64,000 nucleotides of DNA, taken from contig NZ_FXAY01000001.1 in assembly GCF_900177685.1 (NCBI RefSeq), positions 1,054,001 to 1,118,000 on the forward strand, written 5' to 3'. The stretch is from Agreia pratensis. GTDB taxonomy: Bacteria; Actinomycetota; Actinomycetes; Actinomycetales; Microbacteriaceae. Positions within the stretch are counted from its first letter, which is position 1; each line of letters starts with the position of its first letter. Shown piece by piece: positions 49,693 through 57,519 of the stretch. The notes below the pieces were generated by a model. The model did not search any database, was not told the origin of the DNA, and worked only from the letters and a program-made list of their open reading frames with translations. The position numbers and the translations under genes were made by a program.

Positions 49693-51720
49693 ATGAACCA
49701 GATTGCATTCGAACTCGATGGCGCCCGCCTGCTGTGGCGGGGCGACGGCGAGACTATCGCGGTCGAGCCATGGGGGGCAGACAGCGTGCGGGTGCGCGCA
49801 GCCCAGATGACCGACGTGCTCGACACGGAATGGGCGCTCCTGCCCGCCGAGCAGATCCAGCCCGAGGTCACGATCGATGAAGATCGAGCGACCCTCACGA
49901 ACGGCGGCATCACCGTGGTGCTCGAGCACACCGAGGGCTTCGGATACCAGACCGGCTACCACGAGGTCTCGTGCTCACTGACGTTCTACGATCGGCACGG
50001 AACCCTGCTGTTCTCCGAGCTGCCGAGCGGCGGAGCGCTCAAGCTGCGGGCCAGGGAGCAGCGGGCGCACCTGGGCGGAGACTTCCGACTCACCGCCTCG
50101 TTCGAGACCGACCCCGACGAGAAGCTCTACGGCATGGGCCAGTACCAGCAGGACATCCTCGATCTGAAGGGCTGCACGCTCGAGCTCGCCCACCGCAACT
50201 CGCAGTCGAGCGTGCCCTTCGTGCTCTCGAGCCGGGGCTACGGATTCCTCTGGCACAACCCTGCGATCGGCCGCGCGACCTTCGCCGCCAACCGCACCGA
50301 GTGGGTGGCCGAGTCGACGAAGCAGCTCGACTATTGGGTGACCGCCGGAGACACCCCCGCCGACATCACCCGGGCGTACGCCGAGGCGACAGGGCATGTG
50401 CCGATGATGCCGGAGCACGGCCTCGGCTACTGGCAGTGCAAGCTGCGCTACTCGAATCAGGAGGAACTGCTCGAGGTGGCCAGGGAGCACAAGCGGCGCG
50501 GCCTGCCCATGGATGTGATCGTGGCCGACTTCTTCCACTGGCCGCACATGGGCGACTATCGCTTCGAAGAGGAGTTCTGGCCCGACCCCTCGGCGATGGT
50601 GTCCGAGCTGCGCGAGCTCGGCATCGAACTCATGGTCTCGATCTGGCCCCAGGTCTCCGTCGAATCAGAGAACTACATCGAGATGAAGAAGAGGAACCTG
50701 CTCGTCAAGACCGAGCGCGGGCTCGACCTGCACATGCAGTTCGAGGGCCCCAGTGCCTTCTACGATGCGACCAATCCGGTCGCACGGCAATTCGTGTGGG
50801 AGACCTGCCGGCGCAACTATGGCGCCCATGGCATCCGCACGTTCTGGCTCGACGAGGCCGAGCCAGAGTACGGCGTGTACGACTACGACAACTTCCGCTA
50901 CGCCGCCGGGCCCAACGTACAGATCGGCAACATCTATCCGCAGTCGTTCTCGCGCGGCTTCTACGAAGGTCAGCGCGCCGACGGCCAGACCGAGATCGTG
51001 AACCTGGTGCGCACGGCCTGGGCGGGCAGCCAACGCTACGGCGCCCTCGTCTGGTCGGGCGACATTCATTCGACCTACGCCGACCTGCGCCGTCAGATCA
51101 CCGCCGGCATCCACATGGGGGTGGCGGGAATCCCCTGGTTCACGACCGACATCGGCGGCTTCTCCGGCGGCGACCCGAGCGATCCGGCGTTCCGCGAGTT
51201 GCTGGTGCGCTGGTTCCAGTTCGGCGCGTTCAGCCCGGTCATGCGCATGCACGGTGACCGCAAACCAAGTGCGCCGGTGCGTGCCGCCGACGGCTCGCGC
51301 CGCGCCAACACCGGAGCACCGAACGAGCTCTGGAGCTTCGGCGACGAGCTGACCCCCATTCTCACCGACCTGGTCATGCTTCGCGAGCGTCTGCGGCCGT
51401 ACACCCGCGAGGCCATGCGCGAGGCTCACGAGTCGGGGCAGCCGGTGATGCGAGGGCTCTTCCACGAGTTCCCGAGTGACCCGGTCGCCTGGACCGTGGC
51501 CGACCAGTACCTGTTCGGTTCCGACCTGCTCGTCGCCCCTGTCACACAGCCGGGCGCGACGTCGCGCGAGGTGTACCTGCCCGGCGGCGCGAGCTGGACC
51601 GAGCTGGCCACGGGCACCGAGCATGCAGGCGGGCAATGGCTCACGGTGTCCGCCCCGCTCTCCGTCATTCCGGTGTTCGCTCGCGACGGTCGACAGGCTC
51701 ACCTGGTCGGCTCGATGTAA
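49693..51720 (+). CDS. Glycoside hydrolase family 31 (alpha-xylosidase/alpha-glucosidase type)
   Basis: 675-residue cytoplasmic retaining alpha-glycosidase. N-terminal beta-sandwich (about 1-235), catalytic TIM barrel with the nucleophile Asp387 in FWLDEAEPEYG and the acid/base Asp457 in VWSGDIHSTY, then a C-terminal beta domain. The DEAEPE-type nucleophile motif and the PMDVIVADFFHWP stretch are seen in alpha-xylosidase-like and sulfoquinovosidase-like relatives, so the substrate is open (alpha-xyloside, isomalto- or nigero-type sugar). As the last gene of the LacI-controlled operon it should cleave what the transporter imports. Confidence 0.9.
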   Translation: MNQIAFELDGARLLWRGDGETIAVEPWGADSVRVRAAQMTDVLDTEWALLPAEQIQPEVTIDEDRATLTNGGITVVLEHTEGFGYQTGYHEVSCSLTFYDRHGTLLFSELPSGGALKLRAREQRAHLGGDFRLTASFETDPDEKLYGMGQYQQDILDLKGCTLELAHRNSQSSVPFVLSSRGYGFLWHNPAIGRATFAANRTEWVAESTKQLDYWVTAGDTPADITRAYAEATGHVPMMPEHGLGYWQCKLRYSNQEELLEVAREHKRRGLPMDVIVADFFHWPHMGDYRFEEEFWPDPSAMVSELRELGIELMVSIWPQVSVESENYIEMKKRNLLVKTERGLDLHMQFEGPSAFYDATNPVARQFVWETCRRNYGAHGIRTFWLDEAEPEYGVYDYDNFRYAAGPNVQIGNIYPQSFSRGFYEGQRADGQTEIVNLVRTAWAGSQRYGALVWSGDIHSTYADLRRQITAGIHMGVAGIPWFTTDIGGFSGGDPSDPAFRELLVRWFQFGAFSPVMRMHGDRKPSAPVRAADGSRRANTGAPNELWSFGDELTPILTDLVMLRERLRPYTREAMREAHESGQPVMRGLFHEFPSDPVAWTVADQYLFGSDLLVAPVTQPGATSREVYLPGGASWTELATGTEHAGGQWLTVSAPLSVIPVFARDGRQAHLVGSM

Positions 51721-51751
51721 CGAAGAACAAGCGGCACTATTCTTGGCTGGC

Positions 51752-52771
51752 GTGAACGGAGATTCAGGAGAGCCAGCTGAAGAGTCGCCCCGGCGGAGGG
51801 CCGCTGTCGTCGTCAATCCCGCGAAGGTCTCGCTAGAGACACTCCGAGCCGCGGTCGCTCGAGAGGAGGCCCTCGCGGGCTGGTCGGCATCAGAGTGGTT
51901 CGAGACGAGCGCCAGCGACGACGGCAGATCAGCGGCCGAAGACGCGGTGCGCTCGGCTCCCGACCTCATCGTCGTGGCCGGCGGCGACGGCACGCTCCGG
52001 GCGGCAGCCGAGGCACTGATCGGCAGCGGCATCCCCCTCGGGTTGGTGCCGTCAGGAACCGGCAACCTGTTCGCCCGCGAACTGAGCCTGCCTCTCAACG
52101 ACCTGACGGCATCCATCGCCACGGCTTTTCGCGGCGTCGACCGGCCGGTCGACGCGGGTATCGCGATCCTCGAAAGAGCGGATGGGCGCGAGTCGCAGCA
52201 TGCGTTTCTCGTCATGGCCGGCATCGGCCTCGATGCCCACATGGCAGGGCACACCAACGAGCGCCTCAAGAAACGCATCGGCTGGCTCGCCTACTCCGAC
52301 CCGATCGCACGCAGCATCTTCAGCAACAGGCAATTCGATCTGAGATACCGACTCGACGAGCGACCCGAGGTGGCGACGCGGGCGCACACCGTGATCGTCG
52401 GCAACTCGGGCATGCTCACGGGTGGTCTGCTGCTGCTGCCGGGAGCGGTCATCGACGACGGGCTCCTCGACGCCGTGATCTTTCGCCCCGGTCGCGGTTC
52501 GGGCTGGACCAACATCGGCTACCGGCTCGCCTTCAACCGGATGCTGCACCGCACGCGGTTCGGCCGCGTGGTCGCCAGTCTCACCCCGACGCCGCGCGCG
52601 ATCCGCTGGGCACAGGCCTCAGAAATGCGCGTGCGCTTTGCCGACGCCCAGGAAATCCAGCTCGATGGCGACACTCACGGCCCCATATCGGCGGCATCGC
52701 TCTCGGTGAAGCACCACGGACTGATCGTGAGGGTGCCGCGACGAGCGCTGCGATCGAGCGCTGCTCGCTAG
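51752..52771 (+). CDS. Diacylglycerol/lipid kinase family protein
   Basis: 339 residues of the DAGK catalytic family (YegS/BmrU-like): VVVNPAKVSLETLRAAV, the nucleotide-binding LIVVAGGDGTLRAAAEAL and VPSGTGNLFAREL motifs, and a C-terminal beta domain ending LDGDTHGPISAASL. Phosphorylates diacylglycerol or a related lipid at the membrane. GTG start at 51752 chosen by the beginning of homology. It follows the GH31 gene by 31 nt but probably has its own promoter (TATTCT at 51738). The stop overlaps a convergent gene. Confidence 0.87.
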   Translation: MNGDSGEPAEESPRRRAAVVVNPAKVSLETLRAAVAREEALAGWSASEWFETSASDDGRSAAEDAVRSAPDLIVVAGGDGTLRAAAEALIGSGIPLGLVPSGTGNLFARELSLPLNDLTASIATAFRGVDRPVDAGIAILERADGRESQHAFLVMAGIGLDAHMAGHTNERLKKRIGWLAYSDPIARSIFSNRQFDLRYRLDERPEVATRAHTVIVGNSGMLTGGLLLLPGAVIDDGLLDAVIFRPGRGSGWTNIGYRLAFNRMLHRTRFGRVVASLTPTPRAIRWAQASEMRVRFADAQEIQLDGDTHGPISAASLSVKHHGLIVRVPRRALRSSAAR

Positions 52772-53688
52772 AAGACGTACTCCAAGATGTCTGTGCCGAG
52801 GGTGCGCATGCCCTCGAGCACGGCGAGTCTGCCGGTGAGGTCGGTGTCGTTGAAGCGCATCGTGACCGCGTAGGCCACCGAACCGCTCGGCCCGCGCAGA
52901 ACGCCGGCCTCGCTGCGCACCCCTACGTCGGTGCCGGTCTTGTTCGTGAGCAACAGACCGTGATCGCTCGTGCGGTGCGCCAGCGGATCGAGTCCGAAGG
53001 CACTGGCGACCATCGAGAGGTCGGAGCCAAGGGCGAGCCATTCCATGACCTGCTGGCTCGTGGCGACGTTCACGACCTCGCCGCGCGAGAGGCCTGCGAA
53101 CAGGGTGGCCAGCTCGCGCGCCGATCCGACGGAGAGCTGCGGCGCGTCATCCGGCCCGCGGTAGTCGCGAACCGTGTCGAGCAGAAAAGTGCGGGTGAGG
53201 CCGAGTGCTTCGCCGCGAGCGCGCACCGCGTCGAGGCCGACGCGGCGGATGAGCACATTGGTCGCCAGATTGTCGCTGGCCGCGCCGACGAGCGCCGCGA
53301 CATCTCCGACGGGCAGCGCCGGCACCTGCAGGTGCTGCCAGAGGCCCGAGTCGGCCACCGAGTCTTGCGCCGTGCGATTCAGGATGCCGTGGGCCGACTT
53401 GTCGCCGGCGCTCAGCCTGGCCGCGATCTCGATGAGCAAGAGGACCTTGCCGATCGACGCTGTCGGAACGGAGAGGTGATCGTCGACCGAGAAGAGCAGT
53501 CGATCGGTCTTGACGTCGATGACACAGGCGGTGATCTGAACCCCGGAGAGGGCGAGCTGAGTGAGACTGGCGAACCCGCGGCGGAACGCGTCGTCTCCAG
53601 CGGTAGCGGCTCCCGAGCGGGCGCGCCGGGCCGTGGGCGCGTCAGGGGAATCTCCCCGTCTATTGCGCCTTCTGGTGGACTCCGCCAT
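52768..53688 (-). CDS. Class A beta-lactamase-fold serine hydrolase
   Basis: 306 residues. The three active-site elements are present: SxxK (TASIGKVLLL), SDN (GAASDNLATN) and KTG (TNKTGTD). However the omega-loop Glu (ExxLN) of true class A beta-lactamases is not found; the region reads RDYRGPDDAPQLS. There is also no signal peptide: the N-terminus is Arg-rich and polar. It is therefore more likely a peptidase or esterase-like relative than a resistance enzyme. Start 53688 has GGGGA ahead. Converges on the lipid kinase with a 4-nt overlap. Confidence 0.82.
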   Translation of the reverse strand: MAESTRRRNRRGDSPDAPTARRARSGAATAGDDAFRRGFASLTQLALSGVQITACVIDVKTDRLLFSVDDHLSVPTASIGKVLLLIEIAARLSAGDKSAHGILNRTAQDSVADSGLWQHLQVPALPVGDVAALVGAASDNLATNVLIRRVGLDAVRARGEALGLTRTFLLDTVRDYRGPDDAPQLSVGSARELATLFAGLSRGEVVNVATSQQVMEWLALGSDLSMVASAFGLDPLAHRTSDHGLLLTNKTGTDVGVRSEAGVLRGPSGSVAYAVTMRFNDTDLTGRLAVLEGMRTLGTDILEYVF

Positions 53689-53725
53689 ACCGTCCCCACA
53701 TCTCCCGAAACACTCTCCGCACGCT

Positions 53726-53765
53726 CGGACCGATCGAATCTCGTCTTCGGACCGATCGAATCTCG
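53726..53765. repeat. Tandem 18-bp direct repeat in a divergent promoter region
   Basis: CGGACCGATCGAATCTCG occurs at 53726-53743 and again at 53748-53765, identical, with a period of 22 bp (two helix turns). It lies in the 192-bp gap between the divergent serine hydrolase and the Pro-rich membrane protein. A regulator site is the simplest reading. Confidence 0.75.
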
Positions 53766-53880
53766 CGTGAGGGATAACCGGTATCGTGCCACATTCACCT
53801 GTGATCGGCCATCGAGTCGGCTGTCTGCCACGGGTGCGCAAGCCTCGATCTCGGTGGGAGGCCTCTGACAGAATCAATCC

Positions 53881-55236
53881 ATGTCCGATCCCCGTGAGCC
53901 CTCCGAGCCCGAGTCCACCGAGAAGACCCCGGCGACCCCAGCGGAGCCTTCTGCTTCGGAGCCCGCCGCGTCGGAACCCGCGCCTCCCGCGCCGAGCATG
54001 CCGCCGTTTCCCTCGGGGCCACCGACCGCCGCCGCGCCAGCCACGCCGGCCGCGCCGACGAGCCCACCTTTTGTTCCGCCGACGGCGCCGCTGGCCCCGG
54101 CATCCTCATCGCTGCCGCCCATCCAGAAGCCGCCGACGGCGCCGTCTGCGCCCAGCGCTCCGAGCGCGCCCGGTTACGGCCCGCCGAGCATCGGCAACTC
54201 GGCGCCGTCGTATGGCCCGCCGAGCACCTCCGGCGCCTCATCCTCGGCGCCCTCGTACGGGGCACCCCCGGTCTACGGAACCCCGCCATCCACGAGCTCA
54301 TCGGTACCGACACCGGTGTACGGCTCGAAGCCGACGCCCGCCGGTGCTCCGCCGTCTGGCCAACTGCCATACGCGCAAGCCCAGATTCCGCCGAGCGGCA
54401 AGGGCGGCTGGATGGGCATCGTCAGTCTCATCCTCGGCGGTCTGGCATTGCTGTTCTGCTGGGTGCCGTTCCTCGACGTCATCACCGTCTTCGGCGCTAT
54501 CGCCGGCCTGGTGCTCGGTCTCATCGCCGTGTTCCGCAAACTCGGCTCTCGCGTGCTCTCGCTCATCGGCACGATCGTCTCGGGCCTCGCCTTCGTCTTG
54601 AGCGTCGTCTTCATCATCATCTACGCGGTCTCGTTCTTCTCCGCTTTGGATTCCGCTTCCGACTACGACTACAGCAGCCCCTCGACGTCGAAGCCATACG
54701 GAGATCCTTCCGAAACGGATTCGCCCGACGACCAGGCGTACCCCGGCGACCCGACGGCTGTTCCGGGCGACCCGACTCCCTCGGCGGACGCCACTGTGTG
54801 CACCGACGGAACAGCGATCGCGCTCGGCAAGGCGGGAATCTTCACGTACGACGACGAGAACCAGGCCGAGGTCACGATCAACGATGTCAACCTCGACGCC
54901 ACCGACGAGATGCTCAACAAGAACTCGCTCAACGAGACGCCTCCCGACGGATATCGGTACGCGATCATCTCGCTGACGATCAAACAGCTAGGTAACGAGC
55001 CGTTCCCGGCGGGAGCGACCGACGTCATCTTCAAGGGCGTCGCAGAAGACCTCGCATCACCTGCTCAGTTCGCTGTCGTGCCAGAGCCATGGATGCTGTT
55101 CGCCCCCAATCTCACCCCGGGTGCCTCCGTTACTGCAAACGTCTCCACGTATGTTCCTGTTTCGGGAGCAGACACGGGCTCGGTGTTGCTCAGCAATTAC
55201 CTCGCCGACAATGTGTGCGAGATGAAGGTCGGATAG
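53881..55236 (+). CDS. Proline-rich membrane protein with DUF4352-like C-terminus
   Basis: 451 residues. The first about 170 are Pro/Ser/Ala-rich and disordered, with Tyr-containing repeats (YGPPS, YGAPP, YGTPP). Two or three membrane helices follow (about 180-255: GWMGIVSLILGGLALLFCW and the next), of the DUF4190 type; then an acidic linker and an extracellular beta-rich domain (about 300-451) with two Cys, resembling DUF4352. Likely a surface-exposed envelope protein with a cytoplasmic Pro-rich arm; no function is known. Confidence 0.75.
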   Translation: MSDPREPSEPESTEKTPATPAEPSASEPAASEPAPPAPSMPPFPSGPPTAAAPATPAAPTSPPFVPPTAPLAPASSSLPPIQKPPTAPSAPSAPSAPGYGPPSIGNSAPSYGPPSTSGASSSAPSYGAPPVYGTPPSTSSSVPTPVYGSKPTPAGAPPSGQLPYAQAQIPPSGKGGWMGIVSLILGGLALLFCWVPFLDVITVFGAIAGLVLGLIAVFRKLGSRVLSLIGTIVSGLAFVLSVVFIIIYAVSFFSALDSASDYDYSSPSTSKPYGDPSETDSPDDQAYPGDPTAVPGDPTPSADATVCTDGTAIALGKAGIFTYDDENQAEVTINDVNLDATDEMLNKNSLNETPPDGYRYAIISLTIKQLGNEPFPAGATDVIFKGVAEDLASPAQFAVVPEPWMLFAPNLTPGASVTANVSTYVPVSGADTGSVLLSNYLADNVCEMKVG

Positions 55237-55343
55237 GCGGTCTCCTCCTCCACAATCACTGACGATTCGAATCTCTTAACAAGCTGGTCAGAGATCGTTT
55301 GCCCGATCGAGCCAATGTCGGTGGCTGGTGCTTGACTTCAGTC

Positions 55344-56636
55344 ATGACCTCGACGGCTCAGCTCTCGCGCAACTCGACCGCACTCGAGTCGCTGCGCGCC
55401 GAGGTCGAGGCCATCGTCGAGGCAGATCGAGAAGTGGCGCGCATCCACGCCCGCCGAGCCGAACGCATCCATCGTGCTCGGCAACTCGCGCTCGAACTCT
55501 CGCCCGGCGATCAGTCGACCGGCGGGCCGCAGTGGTCTCGCACGCAGGTCGCCGAGCGGCAGCTTGCCACCGAGCTCGCCGTGGGGCTGCGTGTCACCGA
55601 GAACGAGGCTCGCCGACTCATGAGCACGGGCGAGGGCCTGGCCGAGTCGTTCACCGCGACGCTGGCCGCTTTGTCGAACGGGCAGTTCAGTTACCGGCAC
55701 GCCCACATCGTGGTGCGCTTCGGAGCCGCGCTTCCTGCTGAGGCTCAGGCAGAGTTCGAGCAGCGCATGCTCGCCGACGCCGCAGACCTCACCGTGGTGC
55801 AGGTCGAGAATCTAGCGAGACGCCTCACCGAAGAGGTGCAGCACGAAACGGCGATCGAACGTTTCGAGCGGGCGGCCGCGTCACGCTACTTCGCGCGTGA
55901 GAACGCACCCGATGGCATGGCCTACCTCACGCATTACCTGCCTGCGGTCGAGGCCGTGGCCATAGAGAGCATGGCCAACAGCATCGCCAACTCGGCGCGC
56001 AAGGCTGGTGATCCACGCACCCTCACACAGTTGCGCGTCGACGCGATCAGCGACCTCATCCTCAGCGGCAGCAGCTCCATCCCTGGCGTCGCTGCGGGCA
56101 TTCGGCCCAAGGTTGCCGTCACTGTGCCCGCCCTGAGCCTGCTCGGCCACGACACCGAGCCCGCCACGCTCGAGGGCTACGGTCCCATCGACGAGCACAC
56201 GGCCGGCCACCTCGTCGCCTCGGCACCCAGCTTTCTCCGGGTGCTCACCGACCCGGTAACGGGCAGCCTGCTCACCGAGGGCCAGAAGCGCTACCGGCCC
56301 GTCGCCATTCTCGACGATTTCGTCAAGCTACTGCACCGCAGCTGTCGCTTTCCGCAGTGCACGCGACCGGCCGGCGACAGCGACACCGATCACACCCACG
56401 ATCACGGGCTCGGCGGCAAAACGTACATTCTGAACCTGGCACCGCTCTGCCCGACGCACCATCGGGTCAAGCACCATACGAGCTGGTCGGTCAGACAACT
56501 CGCCGACCACGTTCTCGAGTGGACTTCACCGCTGGGCCACATCACTCGAACGTCGCCACCGGTGCGAATGCGGCCCGCACCGGCCGACCTTGTCGATCAG
56601 CATCTGCCAGGCGACGACGAACCCCCGCCGTTCTAG
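55344..56636 (+). CDS. DUF222 / HNH endonuclease signature protein (13E12-like)
   Basis: 430 residues. N-terminal DUF222 region (QVAERQLATELAVGLRVTENEARRLM, YRHAHIVV) and a C-terminal HNH nuclease motif: CRFPQCTRPAGDSDTDHTHD, then NLAPLCPTHHRVKHH. This family occurs in many copies in Microbacteriaceae and mycobacteria; members may be mobile or nuclease-like but are functionally undefined. The ATG at 55344 is selected; the open frame begins slightly earlier without homology. Confidence 0.88.
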   Translation: MTSTAQLSRNSTALESLRAEVEAIVEADREVARIHARRAERIHRARQLALELSPGDQSTGGPQWSRTQVAERQLATELAVGLRVTENEARRLMSTGEGLAESFTATLAALSNGQFSYRHAHIVVRFGAALPAEAQAEFEQRMLADAADLTVVQVENLARRLTEEVQHETAIERFERAAASRYFARENAPDGMAYLTHYLPAVEAVAIESMANSIANSARKAGDPRTLTQLRVDAISDLILSGSSSIPGVAAGIRPKVAVTVPALSLLGHDTEPATLEGYGPIDEHTAGHLVASAPSFLRVLTDPVTGSLLTEGQKRYRPVAILDDFVKLLHRSCRFPQCTRPAGDSDTDHTHDHGLGGKTYILNLAPLCPTHHRVKHHTSWSVRQLADHVLEWTSPLGHITRTSPPVRMRPAPADLVDQHLPGDDEPPPF

Positions 56637-56693
56637 CTTGGCTCGCCGCGGCCCGCCGCGGCCGGGCAGGAATACTATGTCTTCTCAGTAATC

Positions 56694-56710
56694 GCGTGTA
56701 AATTACACGC
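56694..56710. promoter_or_regulatory. MarR-type operator overlapping the darcynin -10
   Basis: GCGTGTAA-A-TTACACGC, an exact palindrome with a 1-nt spacer. The likely -10 TAAATT (56699-56704) is at its centre and the ATG follows directly at 56711, giving a leaderless mRNA. The MarR gene is the second gene of the same transcript, so autoregulation is expected. Confidence 0.7.
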
Positions 56711-57064
56711 ATGCCTCATTCGTCTTTGAAGTACGTCGTCATCGTTTCACTCATCGCCCTGCCTTCATGGCTCCGTCTGAGTCGCACGGAGCGCGCCGAT
56801 GTCATCTCGGCCGAGGTGGAGCCCGCGGCGGCAGCGCACCATGACTGCCACATCCGCTGGATCGACGCCGAGAGCATGACCGCGCTGTGCAGTGACGTGA
56901 TGATCATAGACACGACCGACCTGCGCAGCTGGAACCACCTGTGGGAACAGCTCCGCGACAGCAGTCTGTTCGCCGAACCCTACTTCGAGCTCGTCAGCAT
57001 CGTTCCTGGAATCGAAGACGGTTATGCCGATTATGAGGCCGAACTCGCCGCATCCGATGCCTGA
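56711..57064 (+). CDS. Darcynin-family protein
   Basis: 117-residue small protein. LIALPSWLRLSRTERADV, IRWIDAESMTALCSDVMI, RSWNHLWEQLRDSSLFAEPY and GIEDGYADYE match the darcynin family as I know it (a dimeric alpha+beta-barrel-like fold, poorly characterised, often next to MarR regulators). Starts directly after a palindromic operator. The stop overlaps the MarR start (57057). A role in handling a small molecule sensed by MarR is inferred. Confidence 0.75.
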   Translation: MPHSSLKYVVIVSLIALPSWLRLSRTERADVISAEVEPAAAAHHDCHIRWIDAESMTALCSDVMIIDTTDLRSWNHLWEQLRDSSLFAEPYFELVSIVPGIEDGYADYEAELAASDA

Positions 57065-57509
57065 CGACACCAGTCTCGCCCAGACCGTCGAGGCCGTGCG
57101 CACCTCGCTCTCGCACCTGCTACTGCGACGATTCCGCTCCCGGATCTACGCACACCTGCAGCACCAGGTCGACGTGCCCGTGCGCGATGGAACGTACCCA
57201 CTGCTTGTGACGCTCGCCTCGGGCGCGGCCCGGTCCACCGACCTGGCGGAGCGAGCCGGTGTGGATCGCACAACTGCGAGCAGACAGATCGCGTCGCTCG
57301 TCGAGGCCGACCTGGTCGATCAGCGCATCGACGATGACGACCGACGCAATACGGTGCTGAGCCTGACGCCTCGAGGAATCACCGCGGCGCGGCGAATCAC
57401 CGAGAACGCCGACGACCTGCTCGAGCACGCCTTGGCCGACTGGAGCCCGTCGGATCGCGATGCCCTCGCCCGGCTGCTGCCCCGTCTACTCCAGGCCCTC
57501 GACGCCTGA
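57057..57509 (+). CDS. MarR-family regulator
   Basis: 150 residues. Winged helix with ARSTDLAERAGVDRTTASRQ and IASLVEADLVDQRIDDDDR (wing), plus flanking dimerisation helices. The start at 57057 (MPDDTSLAQ) overlaps the darcynin stop; a longer frame from 57024 lies within that gene. Probably the repressor that binds the palindrome at 56694-56710. Confidence 0.86.
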   Translation: MPDDTSLAQTVEAVRTSLSHLLLRRFRSRIYAHLQHQVDVPVRDGTYPLLVTLASGAARSTDLAERAGVDRTTASRQIASLVEADLVDQRIDDDDRRNTVLSLTPRGITAARRITENADDLLEHALADWSPSDRDALARLLPRLLQALDA

Positions 57510-57519
57510 CCGCCCAGAC

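Noticed and set aside
52768-53688. Beta-lactam resistance gene
   Set aside because: The omega-loop Glu motif and an export signal are missing, so resistance is not supported despite SxxK, SDN and KTG.
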